Below are positions 24,228 to 33,495 of a DNA stretch of 64,000 nucleotides, one piece after another. Origin of the DNA: Streptomyces sp. NBC_01478 (GTDB lineage Bacteria; Actinomycetota; Actinomycetes; Streptomycetales; Streptomycetaceae); the NCBI RefSeq assembly GCF_036227225.1, contig NZ_CP109444.1, positions 2,771,501 to 2,835,500 of the forward strand, given 5' to 3'. Position 1 is the first letter of the stretch; every line of letters starts with the position of its first letter. Made by a program: the position numbers and the translations under genes. The notes below the pieces were generated by a model that saw only the letters and a program-made list of their open reading frames with translations, did not search any database and was not told the DNA's origin.

Positions 24228-25442
24228 ATGGACTTCGCGTTCGACGCACACACCGAGGAACTGCGCGCCAAGCTCCTGGCCTTCATGGACGAGTACGTAT
24301 ATCCGGCCGAAGCTGTGGCCGAAGACCAGCGCGCTCAGCTCGCCTCCCCCTGGGACACCCCCGCCGTGGTGGGGGAGTTGAAGGCGGAGGCCCGCAGGCA
24401 GGGCCTGTGGAACCTCTTCCTGCCGGACGCCGAGTACGGCGGCGGCCTGACCAACCTCCAGTACGCACCGCTGGCCGAAATCACCGGCCGCTCCCCGCAC
24501 TTGGCACCGACCGCGCTGAACTGCGCGGCGCCGGACACCGGCAACATGGAAGTCCTCTACCAGTTCGGCGACGAGCAGCAGAAGAAGCAGTGGCTGGAGC
24601 CGCTGCTGGCCGGTGAGATCCGCTCTGCGTTCGCGATGACCGAGCCGGAGGTGGCCTCCTCGGACGCCACGAACATCACCACCCTCATCGAGCGGGACGG
24701 CGACGACTACGTCATCACGGGCCGCAAGTGGTACATCTCCGGGGCGATGAACCCGGACTGCAAGATCTTCATCGTGATGGGCAAGACGGACCCGGACGGG
24801 CCCGACATCCGCCGTCAGCAGTCCATGATCCTCGTGCCCCGCGACACCCCGGGCGTCACGGTCAAGCGCGCGATGCAGGTCTTCGGCTACGAGGACCACT
24901 CGCACGGCGGCCACGCCGAGGTGGTCTTCGACCACGCGCGCGTGCCGGTGACGAACCTGATCGGCGAGGAGGGCGGCGGCTTCGCCATCGCCCAGGCGCG
25001 GCTCGGCCCGGGCCGTATCCACCACTGCATGCGGCTGATCGGCATGGCCGAGCGGGCGATCGAGCTGATGTGCCAACGGGCCGTGTCCCGCGTCGCGTTC
25101 GGCAAGGCGCTGGCCCAGCAGGGCGTCGTCCACAACTGGATCGCGGACGCGCGGGTCGCCGTAGAGCAACTGCGGCTGCTGGTCCTGAAGACGGCCTGGA
25201 TGATGGACACCGTCGGCAACAAGGGCGCCCACGCGGAGATCCAGGCCATCAAGATCGCCACGCCCCGCACGGTCGTCGGCATCCTCGACAAGGCGATCCA
25301 GTTGCACGGCGCGGGCGGCGTGAGCCAGGACTTCCCGCTGGCCGAGCTGTACGCGAGCGCCCGCACCCTGATGCTGGCCGACGGCCCGGACGAGGTGCAC
25401 CAACGGTCGCTGGCGCGGCGGGAGTTGAAGAAGTACCTGTAG
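24228..25442 (+). CDS. Acyl-CoA dehydrogenase
   Basis: The 404-aa FAD enzyme has the N-terminal helical domain at about 1-125, the beta domain from FAMTEPEVASSDA near 138 and the C-terminal helical domain with GRIHHCMRLIGMAERAIELM and LHGAGGVSQDFPLAELYA. It oxidises an acyl-CoA to the enoyl-CoA in the cytoplasm. It is in one operon with the APH-like kinase, 6 bp apart, and by family resembles ACAD10/11 partners that handle hydroxylated or branched chains. Transcription is expected to end at the long hairpin that follows. Confidence 0.92.
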   Translation: MDFAFDAHTEELRAKLLAFMDEYVYPAEAVAEDQRAQLASPWDTPAVVGELKAEARRQGLWNLFLPDAEYGGGLTNLQYAPLAEITGRSPHLAPTALNCAAPDTGNMEVLYQFGDEQQKKQWLEPLLAGEIRSAFAMTEPEVASSDATNITTLIERDGDDYVITGRKWYISGAMNPDCKIFIVMGKTDPDGPDIRRQQSMILVPRDTPGVTVKRAMQVFGYEDHSHGGHAEVVFDHARVPVTNLIGEEGGGFAIAQARLGPGRIHHCMRLIGMAERAIELMCQRAVSRVAFGKALAQQGVVHNWIADARVAVEQLRLLVLKTAWMMDTVGNKGAHAEIQAIKIATPRTVVGILDKAIQLHGAGGVSQDFPLAELYASARTLMLADGPDEVHQRSLARRELKKYL

Positions 25443-25449
25443 TGCGCGA

Positions 25450-25507
25450 GGAGTTGGAGGGGTGAACACCTGGTATGCGTGTCCGGTGTGCGCACCCCTC
25501 CAGCTCC
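25450..25507. terminator. Bidirectional terminator between convergent genes
   Basis: GGAGTTGGAGGGGTG (25450-25464) pairs with CACCCCTCCAGCTCC (25493-25507) over 15 bp with one G-T wobble. The 28-nt loop holds a second short stem (ACACC/GGTGT). It occupies the 83-bp gap between the acyl-CoA dehydrogenase and the minus-strand secreted-protein gene. Confidence 0.85.
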
Positions 25508-25525
25508 GTTCCCCCGAGGTGATGG

Positions 25526-26092
25526 TCAGTTGGGCGTGCTCGCCTTCAACGTCCAGCCCTGCCGGCAGGTGTGCCCGAAGATGCCGACGTCGCAGCCCTC
25601 GACGCTGAAGACGTAGGCGCCGGTGTTCCGCTCCAGCACCCGGATCCGCCCGGTCGTCCCGCCGCCGAACTCGCGCTGGGTGCCCCCGGGGTCGGAGGCG
25701 CTCGTCCAGCGGACCAGGAACCTGTCGTAGCGGTGCTCCGGGGCCGTCGTGCCCCAGTTGAAGTAGGCGTAGCCGCGGTCCTCCCACGCGGCGACGACCA
25801 TGTTCGAGCCCTGTCGCGGCGACCAGGTGGCGGTGCCGTAGGTGAAGTACTGGCGCTTTCCGGCGTAGGCGCCGTTCAGGTACACGTCCCTGGTGCCGGT
25901 GGTCGGACAGCCGAGCCAGCCGCTCGCTCCGCCGAGCGCGCTCCAACGCTGGTAGATGTGCGGCTCGTTCACCGCGATACCGCACGCGGCCCGCGCCGGT
26001 GTCTGCGCGGCGGCCGGCACCGCGGCCGTACCGCCGAGAGCGAGCAGGGAGCCCAGGACAACGCCGGTCAGGCGCCGCTTCGTTGACAGCAT
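25526..26092 (-). CDS. Secreted LGFP-repeat-like protein, 188 aa
   Basis: Start ATG 26092 (MLSTKRRLTG) gives a Sec signal peptide: basic N-region, apolar GVVLGSLLALGGTAAV and a likely AQA-type cleavage site (AAAQTPARA). The mature part has one LGFP-type unit (IYQRWSALGGASGWLGCPTTG), seen in actinobacterial envelope proteins and thought to bind cell wall or glycan. A beta-rich domain follows with paired Cys (EGCDVGIFGHTCRQGW). It stands alone and is convergent with the acyl-CoA dehydrogenase operon. It is likely extracellular; the ligand is unknown. Confidence 0.82.
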   Translation of the reverse strand: MLSTKRRLTGVVLGSLLALGGTAAVPAAAQTPARAACGIAVNEPHIYQRWSALGGASGWLGCPTTGTRDVYLNGAYAGKRQYFTYGTATWSPRQGSNMVVAAWEDRGYAYFNWGTTAPEHRYDRFLVRWTSASDPGGTQREFGGGTTGRIRVLERNTGAYVFSVEGCDVGIFGHTCRQGWTLKASTPN

Positions 26093-26269
26093 GGTGTTTC
26101 CCCCGTTGGTTCCTGTCGGACGGTCCGGCGAGGTGTCCGCCGTTCCGCTGCTACGAGCATCACGGCGACGGGGGCCGGGAGTTGAGGGGAAGTCCTCGGG
26201 CAAGGCCGGGGACCTCTCCCGGGTGGACCGGGAAGCGTTCCCAGGACACCCGGGCGGCGCGCCCCCACG

Positions 26270-28273
26270 ATGGGACGCATGGACGACCGCGACGGGCGCA
26301 CACCGCTACGCACGGCGACGGCGTACGTGCTGCTGGGGCTGGCGGCGCTCCAAGTGGCGGTCGGGGCGGTCGCGTTGGCGGCGGCCGGGGTCTCCGCCGC
26401 CGACGTGGTCCGCTACGACATGGTCGTCGACATGGCGGTCGGTCTCGCCTACCCGGTCTGCGGCACGGTGATCGCGCTGCACCGGCCGCGCAATCCCATC
26501 GGCTGGCTGCTGATCGCCTACGGGCTGGGCCACGCGTTCACGGGTCTGTCGATCGGGCTGGCCGTCCAGGGGCTACGGCTGGGCTGGTCCCCCGAGTTGC
26601 TGCACGCGCTCACCACCGTCGGCCGCCACACCTGGATCGTCGGCAGCTCCACGGCGTTCGTCCTCGTGTTCTTCCTGTTCCCCGACGGACGGCTGCCCGA
26701 CCGCCGCTGGCGCTGGGCCCTGGTCGCCCAACTCCTGTCCTCCCCGCTCGACTTCGCCATCTGGGCGCGGGACGACTGGGGGCTGTACCGCGGCACGCCC
26801 GCCCAACCGTCGTACCTCCCGGTGCCGGACGGCTGGATGCCCGCCCTGCGGGACATCGAGACCGCCAAGGCCTGCCTGGTGCTGGTCGCCGTCTTCGCCG
26901 TCATGGCCGTGCGCTACCGGCGCGGCGGAGAACAGGACCGCCGCCGACTCCTGTGGCTGTTCGCGGGAATGCTGCCGCTGGCGTTGAGCGTGGCCCTCCA
27001 GATCCTCGGCTTCCCGGCCGTCTACACGTCCTGCTGCACGCTGTTCCTGCCGACCGCCATCATGATCGCCGTGGTCCGCGAGGAACTGCTCGACATCCGT
27101 CTCGTCGTCTCCCGCAGCCTGCTCTACGCCACCCTCACACTCGGCCTGGTCGTCGGCTACGTCGGCCTCGTCACCTCCGTCCAGTCCCTCCTCAACCCCG
27201 ACCCGGCGCTGCTCGGCCCGGCCCTGATCGCGGTCACCCTCGCCCTCGCCTTCGAACCGGCCCGCCGCCTCCTCCAACGCATGGTCGACCGCGCCCTGTA
27301 CGGCGACCGCCACGACCCCGTGCGCGCGGTCTCCCGCATCGGCGAGCGGCTGGCCGGCACCGGCGTCGGCGCGGTCCCGGAGGCGGTCGGCGAGGCACTG
27401 CGGCTGCCGTACGTCAGCGTGGAGTCGAAGTCCGGTGTGACGGACGGGAGTTGGGGCGAGCCCGGGGAACGGATCCACGCCATACCCCTCGACTACGACG
27501 GGCGGACCGTCGGCGCGCTGGTGATCGGACTGCGCCCCGGCGAACAGCAGCCCGACACCGCAGACCTGGCGGTCCTGGAGCTGCTCGCCGTACCGCTGGC
27601 CGCCGCGCTGCACGCCACCGACCTCACCCGGCAGTTGCAGCACTCCCGGGAACGGATCGTGGCCGCGCGCGAGGAGGAGCGGCGCCGGATCCGCCGCGAT
27701 CTGCACGACGGCCTCGGACCGACCCTCGCCGGAGCCGCCTTCCAGGCCGACGCCGTACGCAATCTGCTGACGTTCGATCCGGAGCGGGCGGCGGAGCTGC
27801 TGGCCGAGTTGCGGTCCGAGGTCGGGGGCGCGGTCGCGGAGGTGCGCCGGCTGGTGGACGGGCTACGGCCGCCGGATCTGGACCAGTTGGGGCTGCTGGG
27901 CGCGTTGCGGGAGCGTGCGGTGCGGCTGTCCTGGCGGGCGGACGGCGCCCCGATCCAGGTGCGGGTCCGGGCCCCGGAGCGGTTGCCCGCGCTGCCCGCC
28001 GCCGTCGAGGTGGCCGCGTACCGCATCGCGATCGAGGCGCTGACCAACGCGGCCCGGCACGCCCGCGCCTCCCGGGTGGACCTGCTCATCGAGATCGGCG
28101 AGGGGCTGCGCCTGGAGGTGTGCGACGACGGTTCGCCGGAGGCGGAGGGGACCGCGTGGACACCGGGCGTGGGCATCACGTCGATGCAGGAGCGCGCGGC
28201 GGAGCTGGGCGGGCGGTGTGTGGCGGGACAGGGGCGGGTGGTGGCGACGCTGCCGTTGGGAGAGGCGATGTGA
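26270..28273 (+). CDS. Membrane sensor histidine kinase, NarL/DesK type
   Basis: The 667-aa kinase has about seven membrane helices in residues 15-300, then a GAF-like linker (about 350-440). A HisKA_3 dimerisation domain follows with the phosphorylated His in RRDLHDGLGPTLAGAAFQAD near residue 483. An HATPase domain closes the protein (EALTNAARHA near 590, GVGITSMQERA near 635). It autophosphorylates and passes phosphate to the response regulator encoded next, whose start overlaps its stop. The stimulus is unknown. ATG 26279 is an alternative start; neither has a strong ribosome site. Confidence 0.9.
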   Translation: MGRMDDRDGRTPLRTATAYVLLGLAALQVAVGAVALAAAGVSAADVVRYDMVVDMAVGLAYPVCGTVIALHRPRNPIGWLLIAYGLGHAFTGLSIGLAVQGLRLGWSPELLHALTTVGRHTWIVGSSTAFVLVFFLFPDGRLPDRRWRWALVAQLLSSPLDFAIWARDDWGLYRGTPAQPSYLPVPDGWMPALRDIETAKACLVLVAVFAVMAVRYRRGGEQDRRRLLWLFAGMLPLALSVALQILGFPAVYTSCCTLFLPTAIMIAVVREELLDIRLVVSRSLLYATLTLGLVVGYVGLVTSVQSLLNPDPALLGPALIAVTLALAFEPARRLLQRMVDRALYGDRHDPVRAVSRIGERLAGTGVGAVPEAVGEALRLPYVSVESKSGVTDGSWGEPGERIHAIPLDYDGRTVGALVIGLRPGEQQPDTADLAVLELLAVPLAAALHATDLTRQLQHSRERIVAAREEERRRIRRDLHDGLGPTLAGAAFQADAVRNLLTFDPERAAELLAELRSEVGGAVAEVRRLVDGLRPPDLDQLGLLGALRERAVRLSWRADGAPIQVRVRAPERLPALPAAVEVAAYRIAIEALTNAARHARASRVDLLIEIGEGLRLEVCDDGSPEAEGTAWTPGVGITSMQERAAELGGRCVAGQGRVVATLPLGEAM

Positions 28274-28968
28274 TGGGGCTGGAACCTGGGGGCGGGGACG
28301 ACGGGGACGCGCTGCGGGTCGTCCTCGCCGACGATCACCCCGTGGTCCGCACCGGACTGGCCGCGCTCCTGGAGTCCGTGCGGGACGGCACCCCGCGCGT
28401 GCGGGTCGTCGGGGTCGCCGCAAGCGGGCGGGAGGCGGTACGGGCGGCGGTGACCCTGCGTCCGCACGTGGTGGTGATGGACATCCGGATGCCCGATCTG
28501 AACGGCATCGAGGCAACGCGGGAGATCGGCCGGGTGGCGCCCCGGGTGGCCGTGCTGATGCTCACCATGGTCGAGGAGGACGACTCGGTGTTCGCCGCGA
28601 TGCGGGCGGGCGCCCTGGGCTATGTCCTCAAGGGCGCGGGCCAGGACGAGATCGTCCGGGCGATCCGGGCGGTGGCCGCGGGCCAGGCGATCTTCGGTCC
28701 CGGCGTCGCCCGGCGCGTGCTCGGCCGGCTCAGCACACCACCGGACCGCCCCGACCCGTGCCCGACGCTCACCCCGCGCGAACGGGACGTCCTCGCCCTG
28801 ATCGCCGAGGGCCGGCCCAACTCGGTCGTGGCCGCCCGCCTGGGCCTGTCCCCGAAGACGGTCAGCAACCACATGTCGGCGGTCCTGGCCAAGCTGGGCG
28901 TCGCGGACCGCACGGAGGCGGCGGCATGGGCACGGGAGGCGGGGCTGGGGCCGACGCCCGAGCCGTAG
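28273..28968 (+). CDS. NarL/FixJ family response regulator
   Basis: The 231-aa protein has a receiver domain (VVLADDHPVVRTGL at the N-terminus, phospho-acceptor Asp in VVVMDIRMPDLNG, KGAGQDEI Lys region). A LuxR-type HTH follows (LTPRERDVLALIAEG...LSPKTVSNHMSAVLAKL). The ATG at 28273 overlaps the kinase stop by one base, so the two form a cognate pair. It is convergent with the TetR gene, 2 bp away, with no room for a terminator. Target genes are unknown. Confidence 0.93.
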   Translation: MGLEPGGGDDGDALRVVLADDHPVVRTGLAALLESVRDGTPRVRVVGVAASGREAVRAAVTLRPHVVVMDIRMPDLNGIEATREIGRVAPRVAVLMLTMVEEDDSVFAAMRAGALGYVLKGAGQDEIVRAIRAVAAGQAIFGPGVARRVLGRLSTPPDRPDPCPTLTPRERDVLALIAEGRPNSVVAARLGLSPKTVSNHMSAVLAKLGVADRTEAAAWAREAGLGPTPEP

Positions 28969-28970
28969 GC

Positions 28971-29594
28971 CTACGGTCGCAGCGCGCGCATCAGCAGGTC
29001 CGCGAGGTGGTCGGCGACCTGCTGGGGCGTCATGGGGCCCCCGGGGCGGTACCAGGTCGACAGGTGGTGGACCGAGCCGAAGTGGTAGTCCACGACGAGG
29101 TCCGCCGGGGTCGCCGTGGAGAAGACGCCCTCGCGCTGGCCCTCCTCGACGAGGCCGCGGAAGCGCTCGTGGTAGCGCCGGCGCTCGGCCCGCACCTGCT
29201 TGTTCTTCTCCGGGCTCAGATGGTGCATGGACCGGAAGAAGATCGACGCGTCGTCGAGGTTGTCGATCGTCGTCACGACGACGTCCGCCGCCGCGGCCCG
29301 CAGCCGTTTCTCGATCGGCTCGTCGGCGTTCGCGAACACCTCGAGGCGCTCCTGCTGGACGCGCAGCACGCGCGCGTACACCTCGTGCAGGAGGTCGTCC
29401 TTGGAGCCGAAGTAGTGGTAGAGCGCCCCCTTGGTGACGCCCGCCGCCTCGACGATCTCCTGCACCGAGGTGCGGTCGTAGCCTTGCTCGGCGAAAAGCC
29501 GGGTGGCGGCGGCGAGGAGCCGCTGCGGGACAGGGGCCCCGTCTCCGTCGGTCGTCCTGGGCACTGCCGCCACCTGCCTTTTCTGGCTGTTCAC
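28971..29594 (-). CDS. TetR family repressor of the acyl-CoA catabolic genes
   Basis: The 207-aa regulator has its HTH at about residues 24-70 (RLFAEQGYDRTSVQEIVEAAGVTKGALYHYFGSK region) and a ligand-binding C-terminal domain. It starts at GTG 29594, overlapping the ligase stop by 4 bp, so it is the last gene of the SDR-ligase-TetR operon. A palindrome upstream of that operon and a matching one upstream of the APH/acyl-CoA dehydrogenase operon are its probable operators. The inducer is likely an acyl-CoA, by analogy with similar regulators. Confidence 0.9.
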   Translation of the reverse strand: MNSQKRQVAAVPRTTDGDGAPVPQRLLAAATRLFAEQGYDRTSVQEIVEAAGVTKGALYHYFGSKDDLLHEVYARVLRVQQERLEVFANADEPIEKRLRAAAADVVVTTIDNLDDASIFFRSMHHLSPEKNKQVRAERRRYHERFRGLVEEGQREGVFSTATPADLVVDYHFGSVHHLSTWYRPGGPMTPQQVADHLADLLMRALRP

Positions 29595-31273
29595 TCGCTG
29601 TCGCGCGACCGGGAACGCAGTTCCCGCCGGAGGATCTTCCCACTTGCCGTCTTGGGCAGCTCGGGCAGGATCTCCACCTGGCGCGGGTATTTGTAGGCGG
29701 CCAGTCTCTCCTTGCAGTACACGGCGAATTCATCGGGGTCGGTTTCGGCACCCGGACGGAGGCTGATGTACGCCTTCACCGTCTCGCCCCGGTATCCGTC
29801 GGGCACCCCGACGACGGCCGCCTCGCGCACCGCCGGGTGGGTGTACAGCACGTCCTCGACCTCGCGCGGCCACACCTTGAAGCCGGACGCGTTGATCATG
29901 TCCTTCTTGCGGTCGACGACGTACAGCCAGCCCTGCGGGTCCATGAACCCGATGTCCCCGGTGCGCAGTTCACCGTCCGGGAAGGTCTCGGCGGTGGCCT
30001 CGGGGCGCCGCCAGTACCCGGGCACGACCTGCGGCCCGCGCACGACGATCTCGCCCTGTTCCCCGAAGGGCACCTCCTCGCCCTGGTCGTCGACGATCCG
30101 TACGACCGTGTTCGGCCCCGGCGCGCCGACGGCCAGCGTCCCGGAGACCGGGTCGACGGGCGCCTCCAGGTCCTGCGGCACGGACGCGCAGGGGGCGGTG
30201 CACTCGGTGAGGCCGTAGCCGTTGCGGATGTACGGCCCGAAGCCGGCCCGGAACTTCTCCACCAGGGCGGGCGGCAGGGGCGCGCCGCCGGAGGAGATGT
30301 TCACGAAGGACGAGAAGTGGTCGGGGGTGACCGCCGGGTGCGCGGCCAGCGCCATGAAGGCCGTCGAGGGGCCGACGGTGTAGGCGGGCCGGTGTTCGGC
30401 GAACGCGTCGAGGACGACGCCCGACTCGAAGCGGTACGCGAGGACGAGCAGGCCCGCGCTGTTGAGGCACGCGGCGAGTTCGCAGACCATCCCGGTGATG
30501 TGGAACAGCGGGGCCATCGCGAAGTAGACGGGAGCTTCGGGCAGCCGCAGGCCCGTCCGCTGCCGTTCCGCGTTGGCCATGATGTTGCCGTGGGTGTTGG
30601 TGGCCCCCTTGGGAGCGCCACTGGTGCCCGACGTGTAGCTGATGAGGGCGATGTCCGACGGACCGCGATCGCGGCCTTCGGGCGCCGGGTTCCCCTGCCG
30701 GGCGACGGCCACCAGGTCCTCGGCGTCCGCCGCCTGCGGGAGCCGCTCGAACGTCAGCACGCGCGCGTCGTTGCGAGTCTGGAAATCCAGCTCACACCCG
30801 GTGAGCACGATCCGCACCGGGGACCCGCTCTCCTCGACCGCAGCCGCCGTCTCGCGCAGATACGACTCCCAGGCCCGGTCGGAGCAGATCAGCGCGGTCA
30901 CCTCACCGTCCCGCAGGACATGGGTGACCTCCCCCGACTTGTACATCGGGTTGACCGGGACGACGATCGCGCCGGCCTTCCAGGCGCCGAGCACCGCGAT
31001 CACGAAGTGCGGCGAGTTCTGCAACATGATCGCCACCCGGTCACCGCGCTCCAGCCCCCGCGCGGCCAGATACCCGGCGACGGAATCGCTCAGCTCGTCG
31101 ACCTCGCGATAGCTGAGCCGCCCGTCGAAGTAGGCGAGCGCGGCGCGGTCCGGGTGCTCCGCGGTGACCGCGCGGAAGGCGTGCACCAGGGAGTCCGGGG
31201 GGCTGATCGGGGCCTTCTGCGCCTCGTTGAGCAGACCCAGCCAGGGCTTGGCGGCGTACAGGGAGTCGGTCAT
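29591..31273 (-). CDS. AMP-dependent acyl-CoA ligase (FadD type)
   Basis: The 560-aa ANL-family enzyme has the P-loop SYTSGTSGAPKGATNTHGN near 180, the A5-type motif NGYGLTE near 325, GELRTGDIGFMDPQGW near 410, DRKKDMINASGFKVWPREVE near 430-450 and the C-terminal catalytic Lys in PKTASGKILRREL. It activates a carboxylic acid to acyl-AMP and then acyl-CoA. ATG 31273 has GGGAGG upstream and overlaps the SDR stop by 4 bp. With the SDR, the TetR and the acyl-CoA dehydrogenase regulon it probably starts beta-oxidation of a particular fatty acid. Confidence 0.92.
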   Translation of the reverse strand: MTDSLYAAKPWLGLLNEAQKAPISPPDSLVHAFRAVTAEHPDRAALAYFDGRLSYREVDELSDSVAGYLAARGLERGDRVAIMLQNSPHFVIAVLGAWKAGAIVVPVNPMYKSGEVTHVLRDGEVTALICSDRAWESYLRETAAAVEESGSPVRIVLTGCELDFQTRNDARVLTFERLPQAADAEDLVAVARQGNPAPEGRDRGPSDIALISYTSGTSGAPKGATNTHGNIMANAERQRTGLRLPEAPVYFAMAPLFHITGMVCELAACLNSAGLLVLAYRFESGVVLDAFAEHRPAYTVGPSTAFMALAAHPAVTPDHFSSFVNISSGGAPLPPALVEKFRAGFGPYIRNGYGLTECTAPCASVPQDLEAPVDPVSGTLAVGAPGPNTVVRIVDDQGEEVPFGEQGEIVVRGPQVVPGYWRRPEATAETFPDGELRTGDIGFMDPQGWLYVVDRKKDMINASGFKVWPREVEDVLYTHPAVREAAVVGVPDGYRGETVKAYISLRPGAETDPDEFAVYCKERLAAYKYPRQVEILPELPKTASGKILRRELRSRSRDSE

Positions 31274-32034
31274 TCCCCGGCCTCCCACTTCTGCTGGATG
31301 TGGTTCATGGTGGTCAGCCAGCGATCCGGTTCGGCGGCCCGGGCCTGGTAGTACCCGGCGACCTCGGGGTGCGGCAGGATCAGGAAACGCTCCTCCTCGA
31401 TCCCCTTCATCAGAGCGTCGGCAACGGCATCGGGCTCGATGGCGGTCGGCTGAAGCACCAGGTCACCCGCGCTGCCGGTGGCGGCGAGCATGTCGGTGCG
31501 GACACCTTGCGGACAGATCGCGTGGACCTTGATCCCCCGGTGCCGGTACGTCAGGGACAGCCACTCGGCGAAGGCGTACGCACCGTGCTTGGTGACGCTG
31601 TAGGGCGCGGCCCCGATCATGGTGAGCAGCCCGGCGGCCGACACGGTGGACACGAACCGCCCCTCGCCCCGCTCCAGCCACCCCGGAATCAACGCCTCCG
31701 CGGCCCGCACATGAGCCATGACGTTCACGTCCCAGGCCAGCGCCCAGACACCTTCACCGGCCGCTTCCGACCCACCGGAGCCGACCCCGGCGTTGGCGCA
31801 GTAGACGTCGACGGTCCCACCGAGAGCGTCCCGGGCCGCATCGACCACACCGGAGGCGTCCCCCGGCACGGCGATCCCACCGATCTCCTCGGCGACGGCT
31901 TTCGCCCGCTCACCGTCCAGATCGTTGACGACGACCCGGGCCCCTTCGGCAGCGAACCGCCGCGCGAGCGCGGCCCCGATGCCACCCCCAGCCCCCGTGA
32001 CGACTACCCCGGCACCCTGAACGGCTTCCACCAT
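31270..32034 (-). CDS. SDR family oxidoreductase
   Basis: The 254-aa classical SDR has TGAGGGIGAALA (residues about 14-25), NDLD for cofactor choice (suggesting NAD), CANAG near 86, catalytic Ser near 137 and YSVTK near 150. It is first in an operon with an acyl-CoA ligase and TetR. It would oxidise a hydroxyl or reduce a ketone on the acyl substrate handled by this cluster. The ATG at 32034 is preceded by GAAGGAGACCG. The operator at 32068-32087 lies just upstream. Confidence 0.88.
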   Translation of the reverse strand: MVEAVQGAGVVVTGAGGGIGAALARRFAAEGARVVVNDLDGERAKAVAEEIGGIAVPGDASGVVDAARDALGGTVDVYCANAGVGSGGSEAAGEGVWALAWDVNVMAHVRAAEALIPGWLERGEGRFVSTVSAAGLLTMIGAAPYSVTKHGAYAFAEWLSLTYRHRGIKVHAICPQGVRTDMLAATGSAGDLVLQPTAIEPDAVADALMKGIEEERFLILPHPEVAGYYQARAAEPDRWLTTMNHIQQKWEAGE

Positions 32035-32067
32035 CGGTCTCCTTCGACTGCGGCTCCACTGCCCAGC

Positions 32068-32087
32068 CAGACTAACCGGTCGGTATG
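32068..32087. promoter_or_regulatory. TetR-type operator of the SDR-ligase-TetR operon
   Basis: CAGACTAACCGGTCGGTATG holds one strong half (GGTCGGTATG) identical in pattern to the 23131 site and a weaker left half. On the minus strand a TAGTCT -10-like box falls inside it, so binding would block the promoter. Confidence 0.6.
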
Positions 32088-32104
32088 TAACACCGAAAGG
32101 GCAG

Positions 32105-32150
32105 GCGCCCCAAAGGGGCGCGGGGAACGGCGCGCCCAGCCACACACCAC
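32105..32150. repeat. Streptomyces dispersed intergenic repeat with perfect 7-bp hairpin
   Basis: GCGCCCC-AAA-GGGGCGC is followed by GGGGAACGGCGCGCCCAGCCAC. I recognise this from memory as a variant of a high-copy Streptomyces intergenic element whose usual form reads GGGGCGCGGGGAACTGCGCG. It lies between the SDR operon and the NamZ-like gene. Copy number was not checked. Confidence 0.6.
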
Positions 32151-32193
32151 GCGCACCCGACAAACCACACGCGGCAGCCCCTACGGTGCCACC

Positions 32194-33414
32194 ATGCCCC
32201 TCACCAGAAGAACCCTCCTGGCAGCAACCCCGGCGGCAACCCTCACCCCAGCACAACCCAAGAAAACCGAACTGCGCACCGGCTTCGAACAACTCGCCGC
32301 GCACGACTACGCCCAGCTCAGCGGCCAGCGAACCGGCATCGTCACCAACCCCACCGGCATCACCAGAGACGCCCACCACATCGTCGACGTCATGCACGCC
32401 AGCCCCCACGTGAACCTGGTCGCGGTCTTCGGCCCCGAACACGGCTTCCGAGGCACCGCACAAGCCGGCGGCTCCGAGGGCTACTACACCGACCCGGCAA
32501 CCAAACTCCCGGTCTACGACACGTACTTGAAGAGCGGTCAGCCACTCGCCGACATCTTCAGGACCGCCGCCGTGGACACCGTCGTCTTCGACATCCAGGA
32601 CGTGGGCGCCCGCTTCTACACCTACATCTGGACCCTGTACGACTGCATGGAGGCGGCCCAGCTCGCCGGCAAACGCTTCGTCGTGCTCGACCGCCCGAAC
32701 CCGGTGACCGGAAGATCGGCCCAAGGCCCGGTCCTGCACAAGGAGTTCGCGACCTTCGTCGGCCGGAAGCCGATCGCGCAGGCGCACGGGATGACGGTCG
32801 CCGAGCTGGCGCGGCTGTTCAACGGGGAGTTCCTGACGACACCCGTGCCCCTGGAGACCGTACTGATGACGGGCTGGAAGCGGTCGGAGTTCTACGACGC
32901 CTGGTCACTCCCCTGGGTACCGCCGAGCCCCAACATGCCGACGCCGGACACCGCGCTCGTGTACGCGGGGACGTGTCTCTTCGAGGGCACGAACCTGTCC
33001 GAGGGCCGCGGCACCACCCGCCCCTTCGAACTGCTCGGCGCGGAGGGCATCGACGGACGCTGGGCCGCCGAGGTGAATCAACTCGCCCTGCCCGGCGTGC
33101 ACTTCAGGGAGGCCTACTTCGCGCCCACCTTCTCCAAGTTCCAGGGCAAGACGGTCGGCGGGGTCCAGATCCACATCCACGACCGGGCCGCGTACGACCC
33201 GGTCCGCACCGGCATCGCGCTGCTGGTGACCGCCAAGAAGGCCTGGAGCGGCTTCGGTTGGCGTTCGGACAACTGGATCGACAAGCTCACCGGGTCCGCG
33301 CGGGTGCGTACGGCGATCGACGCGGGGGCGGGTACGGACGAGGTGGTGGCGGGCTGGCAGGAGGAGTTGCGGGCCTTCCGGCGGGTTCGAACTGAATATC
33401 TCCTCTACAAGTGA
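32194..33414 (+). CDS. NamZ-like exo-beta-N-acetylmuramidase (DUF1343, GH171)
   Basis: The 406-aa protein matches DUF1343 throughout: GIVTNPTGITRDAHHIVDVM, VAVFGPEHGFRGTAQAG near 85, VVFDIQDVGARFYTYIWTLYD near 135, FVVLDRPNPVTG near 165 and CLFEGTNLSEGRGTTRPFELLGAEGI near 280. NamZ removes N-acetylmuramic acid from peptidoglycan fragments. The N-terminus (LTRRTLLAATPAATLTPA) contains a twin-Arg pair and a short apolar run, so export by Tat is possible. It stands alone and may act in wall recycling or in attacking other cells' wall fragments. Confidence 0.9.
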   Translation: MPLTRRTLLAATPAATLTPAQPKKTELRTGFEQLAAHDYAQLSGQRTGIVTNPTGITRDAHHIVDVMHASPHVNLVAVFGPEHGFRGTAQAGGSEGYYTDPATKLPVYDTYLKSGQPLADIFRTAAVDTVVFDIQDVGARFYTYIWTLYDCMEAAQLAGKRFVVLDRPNPVTGRSAQGPVLHKEFATFVGRKPIAQAHGMTVAELARLFNGEFLTTPVPLETVLMTGWKRSEFYDAWSLPWVPPSPNMPTPDTALVYAGTCLFEGTNLSEGRGTTRPFELLGAEGIDGRWAAEVNQLALPGVHFREAYFAPTFSKFQGKTVGGVQIHIHDRAAYDPVRTGIALLVTAKKAWSGFGWRSDNWIDKLTGSARVRTAIDAGAGTDEVVAGWQEELRAFRRVRTEYLLYK

Positions 33415-33495
33415 CTCGCGACGTATGGCCAATCTTCACCGGTAGCGGGACGATGCGCCCACATCGAGCCGCTCCGGGGGACGAGGAGGCCGGTC

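Noticed and set aside
21966..25985. 1339-aa minus-strand open frame over the DUF202 to acyl-CoA dehydrogenase genes
   Set aside because: It covers six well-supported plus-strand genes, has no family resemblance and arises from lack of stop codons at high GC.
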